Source: Pseudonocardia sp. (GTDB lineage Bacteria; Actinomycetota; Actinomycetes; Mycobacteriales; Pseudonocardiaceae). Taken from it: 32,909 nucleotides of DNA. Positions 16,658 through 24,380 of the stretch are shown here, in pieces. Each line of letters opens with the position of its first letter. Positions within the stretch are counted from its first letter, which is position 1. The notes under the pieces were generated by a model that was given only the letters and a program-made list of their open reading frames with translations, did no database searches and was not told the DNA's origin. The stretch is from positions 1-32,909 of the forward strand of contig JAJAZD010000246.1 of the NCBI GenBank assembly GCA_026785945.1, in the 5' to 3' direction. A program made the position numbers and the translations under genes.

Positions 16658-17404
16658 CTAAGCCTTGATGACGATGGTGCCGGCCCACTTGTCGTGAAGG
16701 GCCCGACGCAGCGGGGTGTCGGTGAGGACGAAAATCACGTTGACGAGAGTGAACACCGCCACGGCGAAGGAGACGATCGCGCCGAGGACGGGGAGGAAAG
16801 CGAACAGGCCGCTCACGACCAGGACGCCCGGGTAGATCAGCGAGCGCCTGATGAGGGTGGCCTGGTCGGGCGTGCTGCCGTCGGCAGCCACGAGCCGGGT
16901 CTTGAAGACCATCTTGCCGAGGGTCTGGCCGTTCCTCGAGTGCATGAAGAAGTCGTACGCGGCGTAGGCCAGACCGGCCAGCACGGTGGGCAGCACGGCG
17001 GCGAGCGCCGTGGGTCCCCCGGTCACCGCACCCGTGGTCGGATTGATCGAGACCTCCGAGACGAAGATCGCGATGGAGATCCCGAAGATGATGCCGTAGA
17101 CGACTCCGAAGACCAGGCCGTCGATGATCCGGGCGACCAGACGTTCCCACCACTCCGGGATCGGGCCGGGCGCGCCTGGCGGCAACGGGGACGGTCCGCC
17201 GTAGCCGGGCTGCTGGCCGTAGCCCTGCGGGGGCTGACCGTAGCCCTGGGGCTGCTGACCGTAGCCCTGCGGGGCCTGGCCCCCGGACTGCTGCTGACCA
17301 TACCCGGCCGGCGGGGGTCCCCCTTGCTGGGGGTAGCCGGGAGGGGGGCCGTAACCCGGAGGAGGCTGCTGCTGACCCCGCTGTGGGTCGTAGGGCGACG
17401 TCAT
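16658..17404 (-). CDS. RDD-family membrane protein with Gln/Gly/Tyr-rich N-terminus
   Basis: The 248-residue protein has a disordered leader (about 1-90) of GYGQQPQ-type repeats, then an RDD domain: WWERLVARIIDGLVFGV holds the Arg...Asp that names the family, followed by three to four membrane segments and GQTLGKMVFKTRLV. RDD proteins are small polytopic membrane proteins, some proposed to be ion exchangers; function here is unknown. The ATG at 17404 gives MTSPYDPQRGQQQ. It lies 58 bases after hemB and 60 before the related Pro/Gly-rich gene. The spacer at 16607-16636 contains an inverted repeat GGTCGAC/GTCGACC. Confidence 0.85.
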   Translation of the reverse strand: MTSPYDPQRGQQQPPPGYGPPPGYPQQGGPPPAGYGQQQSGGQAPQGYGQQPQGYGQPPQGYGQQPGYGGPSPLPPGAPGPIPEWWERLVARIIDGLVFGVVYGIIFGISIAIFVSEVSINPTTGAVTGGPTALAAVLPTVLAGLAYAAYDFFMHSRNGQTLGKMVFKTRLVAADGSTPDQATLIRRSLIYPGVLVVSGLFAFLPVLGAIVSFAVAVFTLVNVIFVLTDTPLRRALHDKWAGTIVIKA

Positions 17405-17462
17405 GGACCGAAAGGTATTGGCGCACCGTGATCGTGTCCAGCATGGCGACCCAACCGTGACG

Positions 17463-18443
17463 TCAGCCGTGGTCGAGCCGGCCCGCGACCTCGGCGGCCC
17501 AGTAGGTGAGGACGACGTCCGCGCCGGCCCGCCGGATGCAGGTGAGTGTCTCGAGGATCGTCCGGTCGCGGTCGAGCCAGCCGTTCGCGGCGGCGGCCTC
17601 GACCATGGCGTACTCCCCCGACACCTGGTATGCGGCCACCGGCACGTCGACGGCGTCGGCAACCGTCCGCAGCACATCGAGGTAGGCCGTCGCCGGCTTG
17701 ACCATGACCATGTCGGCGCCTTCCTCGAGGTCGAGCGCCAACTCGCGCAGGGACTCGCGGGCGTTGGACGGATCCTGCTGGTAGGTCATCCGGTCGCCGC
17801 GTAGCTGCGAGTCGACGGCCTCCCGGAACGGCCCGTAGAACGCCGAGGCGTACTTCGCGGTGTAGGCGAGGATGCCGGTGCCGGCATGCCCGGCGGCGTC
17901 GAGCGCCTCGCGGATCACACGGACCTGACCGTCCATCATGCCGCTGGGGCCGAGCACGTGAGCACCGGACGCGGCCTGCGCCACGGCCATCTCGGCGTAG
18001 ACGGCCAGCGTCGCGTCGTTGTCCACACCGCCGTCGGCGTCGAGCACGCCGCAGTGGCCGTGGTCGGTGAACTCGTCGAGGCAGGTGTCGGACATGAGGA
18101 CCGTGGCGTCGCCGACCTCGGCTCGAACGTCGCGGAGCGCGACGTTCAGCACGCCGTCGGGGTCCACACCCGCGGACCCGACCGCGTCCCGCCGCAGCGG
18201 CACCCCGAACAGCATCAACCCGCCGACGCCCGCGGTCACCGCCTCGGCGGCCGCCTTGCGCAGCGAGTCGCGCGTGTGCTGCACGACCCCCGGCATTGAC
18301 CCGATCGGCACCGGCTCGGTGACCCCCTCCTTCACGAACAGGGGCAGTACGAGGTTCCGCGGTCGCACCTCGGTCTGGGCCACGAGCCGCCGCAGGGCAG
18401 GGGTGGCCCGCAGACGCCGGGGCCGGGAGGAAGGAAACGCCAT
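17463..18443 (-). CDS. hemB: Delta-aminolevulinic acid dehydratase (porphobilinogen synthase)
   Basis: HemB condenses two 5-aminolevulinates to porphobilinogen in the cytosol. The 326-residue protein has both Schiff-base lysines: Lys197 in [15 protein letters not shown] and Lys249 in [13 protein letters not shown]. The metal-site segment reads [18 protein letters not shown], so two of the three classical zinc cysteines are present (121 and 131) while the middle one is Asp123, an intermediate between the zinc and magnesium types. The ATG gives [20 protein letters not shown]. It is 107 bases downstream of hemD, with a large hairpin in the gap, so it may have partly separate expression. The frame is open upstream to 18800 but that is antisense-like sequence across the hemD 3' end. 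Confidence 0.95.
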   Translation of the reverse strand: MAFPSSRPRRLRATPALRRLVAQTEVRPRNLVLPLFVKEGVTEPVPIGSMPGVVQHTRDSLRKAAAEAVTAGVGGLMLFGVPLRRDAVGSAGVDPDGVLNVALRDVRAEVGDATVLMSDTCLDEFTDHGHCGVLDADGGVDNDATLAVYAEMAVAQAASGAHVLGPSGMMDGQVRVIREALDAAGHAGTGILAYTAKYASAFYGPFREAVDSQLRGDRMTYQQDPSNARESLRELALDLEEGADMVMVKPATAYLDVLRTVADAVDVPVAAYQVSGEYAMVEAAAANGWLDRDRTILETLTCIRRAGADVVLTYWAAEVAGRLDHG

Positions 18444-18466
18444 GGCGCCGAGCCTACGACGACGGA

Positions 18467-18511
18467 CGAACGGCACCCTCGTCCAACCGGTGTGGACGAG
18501 ACTGCCGTTCG
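18467..18511. other. Large interrupted inverted repeat upstream of hemB
   Basis: CGAACGGCA (18467-18475) pairs with TGCCGTTCG (18503-18511) and CTCGTCCA (18478-18485) with TGGACGAG (18493-18500). This gives 17 perfect base pairs interrupted by one 2x2 internal loop, with a 7-base loop containing ACCGGT. It begins about 40 bases after the hemD stop and ends 24 bases before the hemB ATG. It could be a partial terminator, an RNA-processing site or a protein-binding palindrome. Confidence 0.7.
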
Positions 18512-18550
18512 TTGCGGAGCCGGGCCGGGGGTGCGCGCCGGGGTCCGGGG

Positions 18551-20095
18551 TCAGCGGCGGCGCGCCTTCGCCTTGCGGGGCGGGGGGAGAGCGCCCTCCG
18601 CGCGGAGGCGGGCGGCGTGCGCGGCCAGCGCGTCCACCAGGGCAGGGACCCGCGCCTCGTCCGGCTGGACGTCGACGCGCAGGCCGAACTCGCGGGCGGT
18701 CTCGGCCGTCTGCGGGCCGATGCAGGCGACGATCGTGCGGGCGTGGGGCTTGCCCGCGATCCCGACGAGGTTGCGCACCGTGGACGACGAGGTGAAGCAC
18801 ACCGCGTCGAACCCGCCGGTCTTGATCGCCTCACGGATCGGGGCGGGCGGCGGCGCGGCGCGGACGGTGCGGTAGGCGGTGACGTCGTCGATCTCCCAGC
18901 CGCGTTCGCGCAGGCCGGCGGCGAGGGTCTCGGTGGCGATGTCGGCGCGCGGGAGCAGGACACGGTCCACCGGGTCGAGCACGTCGTCGTAGGGCGGGAA
19001 GATCCCGAGCAGTCCCTCGGAAGAGGACTCCTGCGCCTCCTCGATCGAGGGCACCAGCTCGGACGCGATACCGAAGGCGCGCACCTTGTCGGCAGTGGCC
19101 TGCCCGACGCAGGCGATCTTCACGCCGGAGAACGCGCGCGCGTCCAGCCCGAACTCGGCGAACTTCTCCCACACCGCGCGCACGGCGTTGGTGGAGGTGA
19201 AGACCACCCACTGGTAGCGCCCGTCGACGAGGCCCTTGACCGCACGCTCCATCTGCGTGGGCGAGCGGGGCGGTTCGACGGCGATCGTCGGCACCTCCTC
19301 CGCGGTGGCGCCGTGCACGGCCAGGCGCTCGCTCATCGCGCCGGCCTGGTCCTTGGTGCGCGGGACGAGCACGCGCCACCCGTACAGGGCTCGGGACTCC
19401 CACCAGGACAGTTCGGCACGCAGACCCACCTCTGCGCCGACGGTGACCACCAGCGGACCGTCCAGGTCGGCGCCCTCGGCGGCCAGCGTGGCGAGGGTCG
19501 CCTGCACCGTGCGCTGGGTGGTGGTGGTGCCCCCGGCGGTGACGGCGACGGGCGTCTGGGCGGCGCGGCCGTGCTCCGTGAGGGCCCCCGCCACCTCGGC
19601 GAGGTGCGAGACCCCCGCGTGGAGCACCAGGGTGCCGGGCGCCGCCGGCGGCCCCCGCCCGCCGCGAACCCCGCGGGCGGCGGGGGCGGGGTGGGGGGGG
19701 CCGCCGCGCCGCCGGCGGGGGCCGCCCGCCACGGCCGTGCCCGCGGGCACCCCGGGTATGACGTCGAACGCCACCTCGGTGCCGGCCACCGCCAGTGCCT
19801 CCTGCACCACGGAGTCGACGGTGAGCGGGTCGCCGCTCACCAGCCGGGTGACGGTGCGGCCGCTGCGGGCCTCGGCGACCAGGTCACGCGCGACGTCGGC
19901 GGGTTGCCCGACGGCGGGACGCACCTCGGCCCCGTCGGCGACCAGCGCGAGGATCGCCTCGGGGACGTCGGGGTCGGTGACGATCAGCGGGGCGCTCACG
20001 AGTGCGTCCCGGGCGCGGACGGTCAACAGGCCGGGATCGCCGGGGCCGCTGCCCACGAAGGCGACCCGTCCAGGGGTGGCAGGTGGTCGTGTCAT
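18551..20095 (-). CDS. hemD: Uroporphyrinogen-III synthase with N-terminal SUMT-like domain
   Basis: The 514-residue fusion is the usual actinobacterial HemD. An N-terminal uroporphyrinogen-III methyltransferase-like domain (about 1-245; [36 protein letters not shown]) is joined to uroporphyrinogen-III synthase (about 255-490; [48 protein letters not shown]). HemD closes and inverts ring D of the tetrapyrrole; the first domain could feed siroheme or cobalamin. The ATG overlaps the hemC stop (ATGA). Oddity: after AGTAV the family's conserved PAYAGV-type motif is replaced by an Arg/Pro/Gly low-complexity stretch encoded by a ~97% GC patch, which should disable methyl-donor binding if real. The basic tail ends [11 protein letters not shown]. 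Confidence 0.9.
   Translation of the reverse strand: MTRPPATPGRVAFVGSGPGDPGLLTVRARDALVSAPLIVTDPDVPEAILALVADGAEVRPAVGQPADVARDLVAEARSGRTVTRLVSGDPLTVDSVVQEALAVAGTEVAFDVIPGVPAGTAVAGGPRRRRGGPPHPAPAARGVRGGRGPPAAPGTLVLHAGVSHLAEVAGALTEHGRAAQTPVAVTAGGTTTTQRTVQATLATLAAEGADLDGPLVVTVGAEVGLRAELSWWESRALYGWRVLVPRTKDQAGAMSERLAVHGATAEEVPTIAVEPPRSPTQMERAVKGLVDGRYQWVVFTSTNAVRAVWEKFAEFGLDARAFSGVKIACVGQATADKVRAFGIASELVPSIEEAQESSSEGLLGIFPPYDDVLDPVDRVLLPRADIATETLAAGLRERGWEIDDVTAYRTVRAAPPPAPIREAIKTGGFDAVCFTSSSTVRNLVGIAGKPHARTIVACIGPQTAETAREFGLRVDVQPDEARVPALVDALAAHAARLRAEGALPPPRKAKARRR
19636..19732. other. Extreme-GC, self-complementary patch inside hemD
   Basis: About 97 bases are only G or C apart from three A/T. 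They contain mutually inverted blocks, for example ggcggcccccgcc near 19646 and ggcgggggccgcc near 19714, and an eight-G run. The stretch replaces conserved hemD sequence without breaking frame. Such hairpin-forming GC blocks are difficult for sequencing and consensus calling. Confidence 0.65.
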
Positions 20096-21042
20096 CTGTG
20101 GGAACTCCCGATCCAACGATTGTCCGGGGGCAATGCTGTGCCCCCCATATCGAGCAACTCGACGGCGAGTGCCGTGCCGAGCTTCTCGGCGACGTCCAGG
20201 TCTCCGGTGGTGGACGCGCGCAGGAGCGCGCCGTCCAGGGTGCCGACCACGGCGCGCAGCGAGATGCGGTCGACCACCCGGCCGTCGTCGTCCAGGTCGC
20301 TCACCACGTCGGCGAGCGCTCCGACGGGTGCGCTGCAGCCCGCCTCCAGCGCGGCGAGCACCGCACGTTCGGCGGAGACAGCGGCGCGGGTCTGCCCGTC
20401 GTCGAGCACCGTGGCCAGCTCGACGGCGAGGTCGCCGTCGCCGGCCCGGCACTCGATCGCCAGAGCGCCCTGCGCGGGCGCGGGCAGCATCTGCAGCGGA
20501 TCGAGCAGCTCGGTGGCCTCATCGATCCGGCCCAGCCGGCGCAGCCCGGCGGCGGCGACCACGACGGCGTCGAGCTCACCCGAGGCGACCTTGCCGATCC
20601 GGGTGTCGACGTTGCCGCGGATCGGCACCATCACCCACCCCAGACCGAGCGCTTCGAGCTGCGCGATGCGCCTGGGCGAACCGGTGCCGACGCGCGCGCC
20701 GACCGGGAGCTCTCCGAGCACCTTGCCGTCGCGGGCCACCAGCGCGTCGCGGGGATCCTCCCGCGTCGGGACGGCGGCGAGGACGAGCCGCGGGTCGGGC
20801 GCGGTGGGCAGGTCCTTGTAGGAGTGCACCGCGACGTCGACCTCGCCGGCGGCGAGCGCGTCGCGCAGCGCGGAGACGAACACCCCGACGCCCAGCTCGA
20901 CGACGGGCGCCAGTGAGCGGTCCCCGGGGGTGCGCACCTCGACGAGCTCGACGTCGTGACCGGCGGCGCGCAGCCGGTCGGCGACCGCGCCCGTCTGGGC
21001 CGTCGCGAGCGCGCTGGGACGGGTACCGATGCGGAGCTTCAC
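20092..21042 (-). CDS. hemC: Hydroxymethylbilane synthase (porphobilinogen deaminase)
   Basis: HemC polymerises four porphobilinogens into hydroxymethylbilane, the HemD substrate. The 316-residue protein has [13 protein letters not shown] at the start, the catalytic aspartate Asp77 in [17 protein letters not shown] and IRGNVDTR for the acidic substrate, and the dipyrromethane cofactor cysteine Cys236 in [10 protein letters not shown]. Length is normal. The ATG overlaps the hemA stop and its own stop overlaps the hemD ATG (both ATGA), so hemA-hemC-hemD are translationally coupled. Confidence 0.97.
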   Translation of the reverse strand: MKLRIGTRPSALATAQTGAVADRLRAAGHDVELVEVRTPGDRSLAPVVELGVGVFVSALRDALAAGEVDVAVHSYKDLPTAPDPRLVLAAVPTREDPRDALVARDGKVLGELPVGARVGTGSPRRIAQLEALGLGWVMVPIRGNVDTRIGKVASGELDAVVVAAAGLRRLGRIDEATELLDPLQMLPAPAQGALAIECRAGDGDLAVELATVLDDGQTRAAVSAERAVLAALEAGCSAPVGALADVVSDLDDDGRVVDRISLRAVVGTLDGALLRASTTGDLDVAEKLGTALAVELLDMGGTALPPDNRWIGSSHR

Positions 21043-22400
21043 GTGGCGTCCTCCTCCGGGCCGCGGGCCTCCAGCGCGGCGAGCACGTCACCGCTGCGCT
21101 GGATGGCCACGGCGCCCGGTGTCTGCGGGTCGAGCTCGAACAGCTTGCGCAGGGCCGCGGCGTAGCTGTCGCCGTCCGGGCCCTCGGCGAGTCGTTTGAC
21201 CTGCACGGTCGGGGTGTGGAGCAGCTTGTCGACGACGCGGCGCACGCTGCGGTCGAACTCCGCGCGGACGTGGGCGTCGATGTCGGGCAGCTTGGAGTCG
21301 AGCCGCAGCAGCTCGGCGTCGATCACATCGGACGCGTGCCTGCGCAGCGCCGTGACGGTCGGCGTGACCTCGGCGGACCGCTGCGCCGTGAGGTAGGTCT
21401 GCGCCTCCTCCGCCACCAGTTCCTGCGCGGCGGACACGGCGGCACCCCGCTCACCGGTGGCGAGCCGACGTTGCAGGCCGATCAGGTCGACGATCGTGAC
21501 ACCCGGCAGCGCGCCCGCCCCGGCGTCGACGTCGCGGGGCAGGCCGAGGTCACAGATCGCCAGCGGGCGACCTGCGCGGGCGGCGACGGCCTCCGCGACG
21601 GTGGCGCGGTCGACGACGACGCCGACCGCGCCGGTGCAGGCCACCATGACGTCGGCGGTGGCGAGCTCGGTGGCCAGTGCGTCGAGGGTGGCGCCGCGGG
21701 CGGGCGTGCCGTGCTCCGCCGTGATCGCGGCGAGCCGCACCGCACGAGCGGGGGTGCGGTTGAGCACCACCACCTCCGACGCTCCGGCGCGGCGCAGGTG
21801 GGCGGCAGCGAGCCCGCCCATCGCCCCCGCACCGACGAGTACGGCCCGCCGTCCCGCGAGATCGCCGCCCAGTGCGTCGGCGGCGTCGGCGAGCGCCTCG
21901 GACACCACCGAGGCACCGGCCGCGTCGATGCCGGTGCTCGCATGAACCCGCTTGCCGACGCGCAGCGCGTGCTGGGAGAGCTCGTGCAGGACGCGGCCCA
22001 CGGCGCCGAGCTCGTCGGCACCCGCGTAGGCGGTGCGGAGCTGGCCGAGGATCTGCGCCTCGCCGACCACCATCGAGTCGAGGCCCGACGCGACGGCGAA
22101 CAGGTGCTGGACCGCCGCGGCCGCGTAGTGGACGTAGAGGTGCTCGGTGAGCTCGGGCAGCTCCATGCCCGCGTGCCGTCCGAGCACCGCGGAGACGTCG
22201 GCGAGGCCGCCGTGGAACGCGTCGACGACCGCGTAGACCTCGATGCGGTTGCACGTCGAGAGCAGCACCGCCTCCGAGACGTGGGTGCCGCGCAACATCT
22301 CGTCGAGGAGCTTGGCGACGTCGTCCGCCCCGACCGCCGCGCGCTCGAGGACCTCGACCGGTGCGCTGCGGTGCGACATCCCGACCACCAGGACACTCAT
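21039..22400 (-). CDS. hemA: Glutamyl-tRNA reductase
   Basis: HemA reduces the glutamate on tRNA-Glu to glutamate-1-semialdehyde, the committed step of the C5 heme pathway, and is the usual control point. The 453-residue protein carries the catalytic Cys50 in [12 protein letters not shown], the substrate segment [16 protein letters not shown], the NADPH Rossmann motif [16 protein letters not shown] and a C-terminal dimerisation helix region (about 320-420). The ATG overlaps the rex stop by one base (TGATG), so rex and hemA are coupled. Confidence 0.97.
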   Translation of the reverse strand: MSVLVVGMSHRSAPVEVLERAAVGADDVAKLLDEMLRGTHVSEAVLLSTCNRIEVYAVVDAFHGGLADVSAVLGRHAGMELPELTEHLYVHYAAAAVQHLFAVASGLDSMVVGEAQILGQLRTAYAGADELGAVGRVLHELSQHALRVGKRVHASTGIDAAGASVVSEALADAADALGGDLAGRRAVLVGAGAMGGLAAAHLRRAGASEVVVLNRTPARAVRLAAITAEHGTPARGATLDALATELATADVMVACTGAVGVVVDRATVAEAVAARAGRPLAICDLGLPRDVDAGAGALPGVTIVDLIGLQRRLATGERGAAVSAAQELVAEEAQTYLTAQRSAEVTPTVTALRRHASDVIDAELLRLDSKLPDIDAHVRAEFDRSVRRVVDKLLHTPTVQVKRLAEGPDGDSYAAALRKLFELDPQTPGAVAIQRSGDVLAALEARGPEEDAT

Positions 22401-23194
22401 CAGAGCCGCCCCCCGGATCCGTTGACCGTCCGGCCGTTCACCGCGTACCCGTAGGCCACCGGCCCGGCCTCGGCCTCTGGTTCGGCCTCTGGTTCGGCCT
22501 CTGCCTCTGCCTCGACAGCGAGGTTCCGGCGGGCCAGGTGGAAGGCCAGGACCTGGAGCTCGACAGCGAGGTCCACCTTGCGCACCTCCACCTCGGCCGG
22601 CACCTGGAGCAGGACCGGTGCGAAGTTGAGGATGCAGCGCACCCTCGCGGAGACCAGCAGGTCACAGATGCTCTGGGCCGCCTGGCCGGGAGTGGCGATC
22701 ATGCCGATGGTGACGCCCCGCTCGGCGCAGACCTCCGGGATCGACCGGACGTGGTCCACGACGATGCCGTTGATGTGGATGCCGACCAGGTCGGGATCGA
22801 CGTCGAACAGCGAGGTGACCGGGAAGCCTCGGCCGCCGAACCCGCTGTAGCCGGCGAGGGCGTGCCCGAGGTTGCCCACGCCCACGAGCGCGACGGCCTG
22901 GGGGTGGCCCAGCCCGAGGACCCGTTCGAGCTGGTGGGCGAGAGCGGAGATCTCGTAGCCGACGCCGCGGATGCCGTAGGTGCCGATGTGGGAGAGGTCC
23001 TTGCGGAGCTTGGCCGGGTTGACGCCGGTGACAGCGGCGAGCTCGTCGCTCGACACCGTCTCCGCACCCTGCTCGGCGAGTTCACCGAGCATCCGGAGGT
23101 ATACGGCGAGCCGGGCGACGCTGGCCTCGGGAATGGACCGGGGAGCGGAGCGCTGCCTCGTGCCGGCCGTACCCTCAGGGCCCGGCTCGGTCAC
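22400..23194 (-). CDS. rex: Redox-sensing transcriptional repressor Rex
   Basis: Rex binds its operator when NADH is low and releases it when NADH/NAD+ rises, linking gene expression to respiration. The 264-residue protein has an N-terminal winged helix (about 20-85; [20 protein letters not shown] and [11 protein letters not shown]), the Rossmann nucleotide motif [10 protein letters not shown] (about 103-112) and the dimer-swapped C-terminal helix ([16 protein letters not shown]). I chose the GTG at 23194 because GAGGAG lies five bases upstream; an ATG at 23239 without such a site would add 15 residues. The tail after the swapped helix is an unusual Glu/Ala/Pro repeat. It heads rex-hemA-hemC-hemD, an operon known from Streptomyces coelicolor, and has its own operator upstream. 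Confidence 0.96.
   Translation of the reverse strand: MTEPGPEGTAGTRQRSAPRSIPEASVARLAVYLRMLGELAEQGAETVSSDELAAVTGVNPAKLRKDLSHIGTYGIRGVGYEISALAHQLERVLGLGHPQAVALVGVGNLGHALAGYSGFGGRGFPVTSLFDVDPDLVGIHINGIVVDHVRSIPEVCAERGVTIGMIATPGQAAQSICDLLVSARVRCILNFAPVLLQVPAEVEVRKVDLAVELQVLAFHLARRNLAVEAEAEAEPEAEPEAEAGPVAYGYAVNGRTVNGSGGRL
22471..22514 (-). repeat. 12-bp/6-bp in-frame tandem repeat in the rex tail
   Basis: Two copies of cggcctctggtt are followed by 6-base ctgcct units. They encode the alternating [12 protein letters not shown] stretch just after the Rex dimerisation helix. Confidence 0.8.
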
Positions 23195-23303
23195 GACTTC
23201 TCCTCGCTGACGCTGACGTGCTGACGGTTGGCCGCTCATCCCGCAGGTCGGGACGGGCCCGACCGGATACACCGGGATCGGACGTTGACGGCGCCTGGTT
23301 TAC

Positions 23304-23332
23304 ACGGTAGTCGCTTGTGAACGTGCGCACAA
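23304..23332 (-). promoter_or_regulatory. rex-hemACD promoter
   Basis: Read on the minus strand, TTGTGC (23332-23327) and TACCGT (23309-23304) are separated by exactly 17 bases, giving a plausible -35/-10 pair for the housekeeping sigma factor. Transcription would begin near 23297 and give a leader of about 100 bases before the rex GTG. The -35 and part of the spacer lie in the Rex operator. Confidence 0.6.
23315..23332. promoter_or_regulatory. Rex operator (ROP)
   Basis: The 18-base site TTGTGAACGTGCGCACAA has the form TTGTG-N8-CACAA, matching the Rex consensus TTGTGAANNNNTTCACAA at all but two positions of the right half-site. It covers the -35 and spacer of the rex promoter, so bound Rex should block RNA polymerase. 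This is the autoregulation known in Streptomyces. Confidence 0.85.
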
Positions 23333-23432
23333 AGTTGCGATCTTGAACGCGATCGTGTCACGCGAGCGGCTCGACCAGCCCGACCGGTGGACGTCGTGAG
23401 GGGGCCGCTCGCCGCCCGATGTCTCGGACACG

Positions 23433-23476
23433 ACGCCGCAGGGCGGCCCCGGGGTTCCGGAGCCGCCCTGCGGCGT
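23433..23476 (-). terminator. Strong hairpin terminator after the fasciclin gene
   Basis: A 15-base-pair perfect stem (ACGCCGCAGGGCGGC with GCCGCCCTGCGGCGT) closes a 14-base loop. It begins about 30 bases after the fasciclin stop and insulates that gene from the rex promoter. There is no U-tract. Confidence 0.75.
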
Positions 23477-23506
23477 GATTCTGCGGTCTGATGTCCGGGG
23501 GCGGGA

Positions 23507-24196
23507 TCAGCCCGCCATCAGCACCTTGTCGATGACGAAAACGGTGGCGTTCGCGGTGGGGATGTTGCCGCACAGGGTGGTCGCCGCGTTGCCGTCGCCA
23601 CCGGTGAAGGTCGGGGCGTCGGCGCTGCCGCCGACGGTGACGTTCCCACCGGCGAGCTGTGTGGTGGAGCCGGCCGCGACGAGCTGCTCGGCATCCATCC
23701 GCGAGCCGACGACATGGTAGGACAGGATCGCGCCCAGGTCGGTCGGGTTGGCCAGCAGCGCGGTGAACGCCTCGTCGCCCAGAGCGGCCTTGACCTCGTC
23801 GAACGCTCCGTTGTACGGGGCGTAGACGGTGAGGGCCTTCGAGCTGTTGAGGGTGTCGCCCAGGTTGGCGGCGCCCACGGCGGTGGCGAGCGTCGACAGC
23901 AGCGGGTTGTTCGACGCGGCGGTGGCCACCGGGTCGTCCACCATGCCCTGGGCGGAGCCTTCGCCCTCGGGCGGGACCTGGCTGCAGGCCGGGCCGAAGA
24001 TGTCGGAGATCTCGGTCACGCCGCTGCCGGACGCGGCCGCCGCGGTGGGGGCGGCGGACGCGGAGCTGCTGGGGGCTGCGGCCGAGCTGGACTCGGACGT
24101 GGTGGAAGCCGGGGTCTCGGCAGCGCCACAGGCTCCGAGCGCCACGGTGAGTGCCGCCATGGCGCCGATGGCGGCCAGTCGCTGGATCTTTCGCAC
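23507..24196 (-). CDS. Fasciclin (FAS1) domain lipoprotein
   Basis: The 229-residue secreted lipoprotein has a basic n-region, a hydrophobic core and the lipobox ALGAC (Cys23), then a Ser/Ala/Thr-rich linker (about 27-58) and one FAS1 domain (about 85-229). NLGDTLNSSKALTVYAPYN is the FAS1 H1 box and AILSYHVVGSRM the YH motif. A cysteine pair (GPACSQVPP and TTLCGNIP) resembles mycobacterial MPT70/MPT83, the closest architecture I know. The GTG start is supported by AGGAGG seven bases upstream. Roles proposed for the family are adhesion or surface organisation; here unknown. The gene lies downstream of a membrane molybdoenzyme with a 181-base gap and has a strong terminator. Confidence 0.9.
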   Translation of the reverse strand: MRKIQRLAAIGAMAALTVALGACGAAETPASTTSESSSAAAPSSSASAAPTAAAASGSGVTEISDIFGPACSQVPPEGEGSAQGMVDDPVATAASNNPLLSTLATAVGAANLGDTLNSSKALTVYAPYNGAFDEVKAALGDEAFTALLANPTDLGAILSYHVVGSRMDAEQLVAAGSTTQLAGGNVTVGGSADAPTFTGGDGNAATTLCGNIPTANATVFVIDKVLMAG

Positions 24197-24364
24197 GGGT
24201 TTTCCTCCTGGAGCTCGGCCCGGCAGTTCCGGGCCTGTCATCTGGACATTCGGCATCGCGCCAAAGGTGGTTCAGTAACTGGACGTAACTTTTCGACCAC
24301 GGGGGCCGACTGCGCTACACGCCCAGCCTCTCGCGTCGACTCACGCCCGAACAGACTAGTGCAT

Positions 24365-24380
24365 TGAGCCGAACGGCTCA
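24365..24380. terminator. Palindrome at the molybdoenzyme stop codon
   Basis: TGAGCCG and CGGCTCA surround AA at 24365-24380. On the minus strand the right arm includes the TGA stop of the molybdoenzyme gene. It may be a weak terminator or a binding palindrome; the stem is short. Confidence 0.3.

Larger units (their letters stand above)
23195..23506. other. rex upstream region, 312 bases without a gene
   Basis: This spacer holds the rex promoter and operator (23304-23332) and a strong hairpin terminator (23433-23476). A long-range inverted repeat, CGAGCGGC at 23363-23370 with GCCGCTCG at 23404-23411 and a 33-base loop, lies between them; I assign it no role. No convincing reading frame was seen. 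Confidence 0.6.

Noticed and set aside
18512-20821. A 769-codon open frame on the plus strand
   Set aside because: Antisense to hemD and hemC, low-complexity composition, no motif.
19236-22454. A 1072-codon open frame on the plus strand
   Set aside because: It lies opposite hemD, hemC and hemA, all with catalytic motifs; long antisense frames are expected at this GC content.
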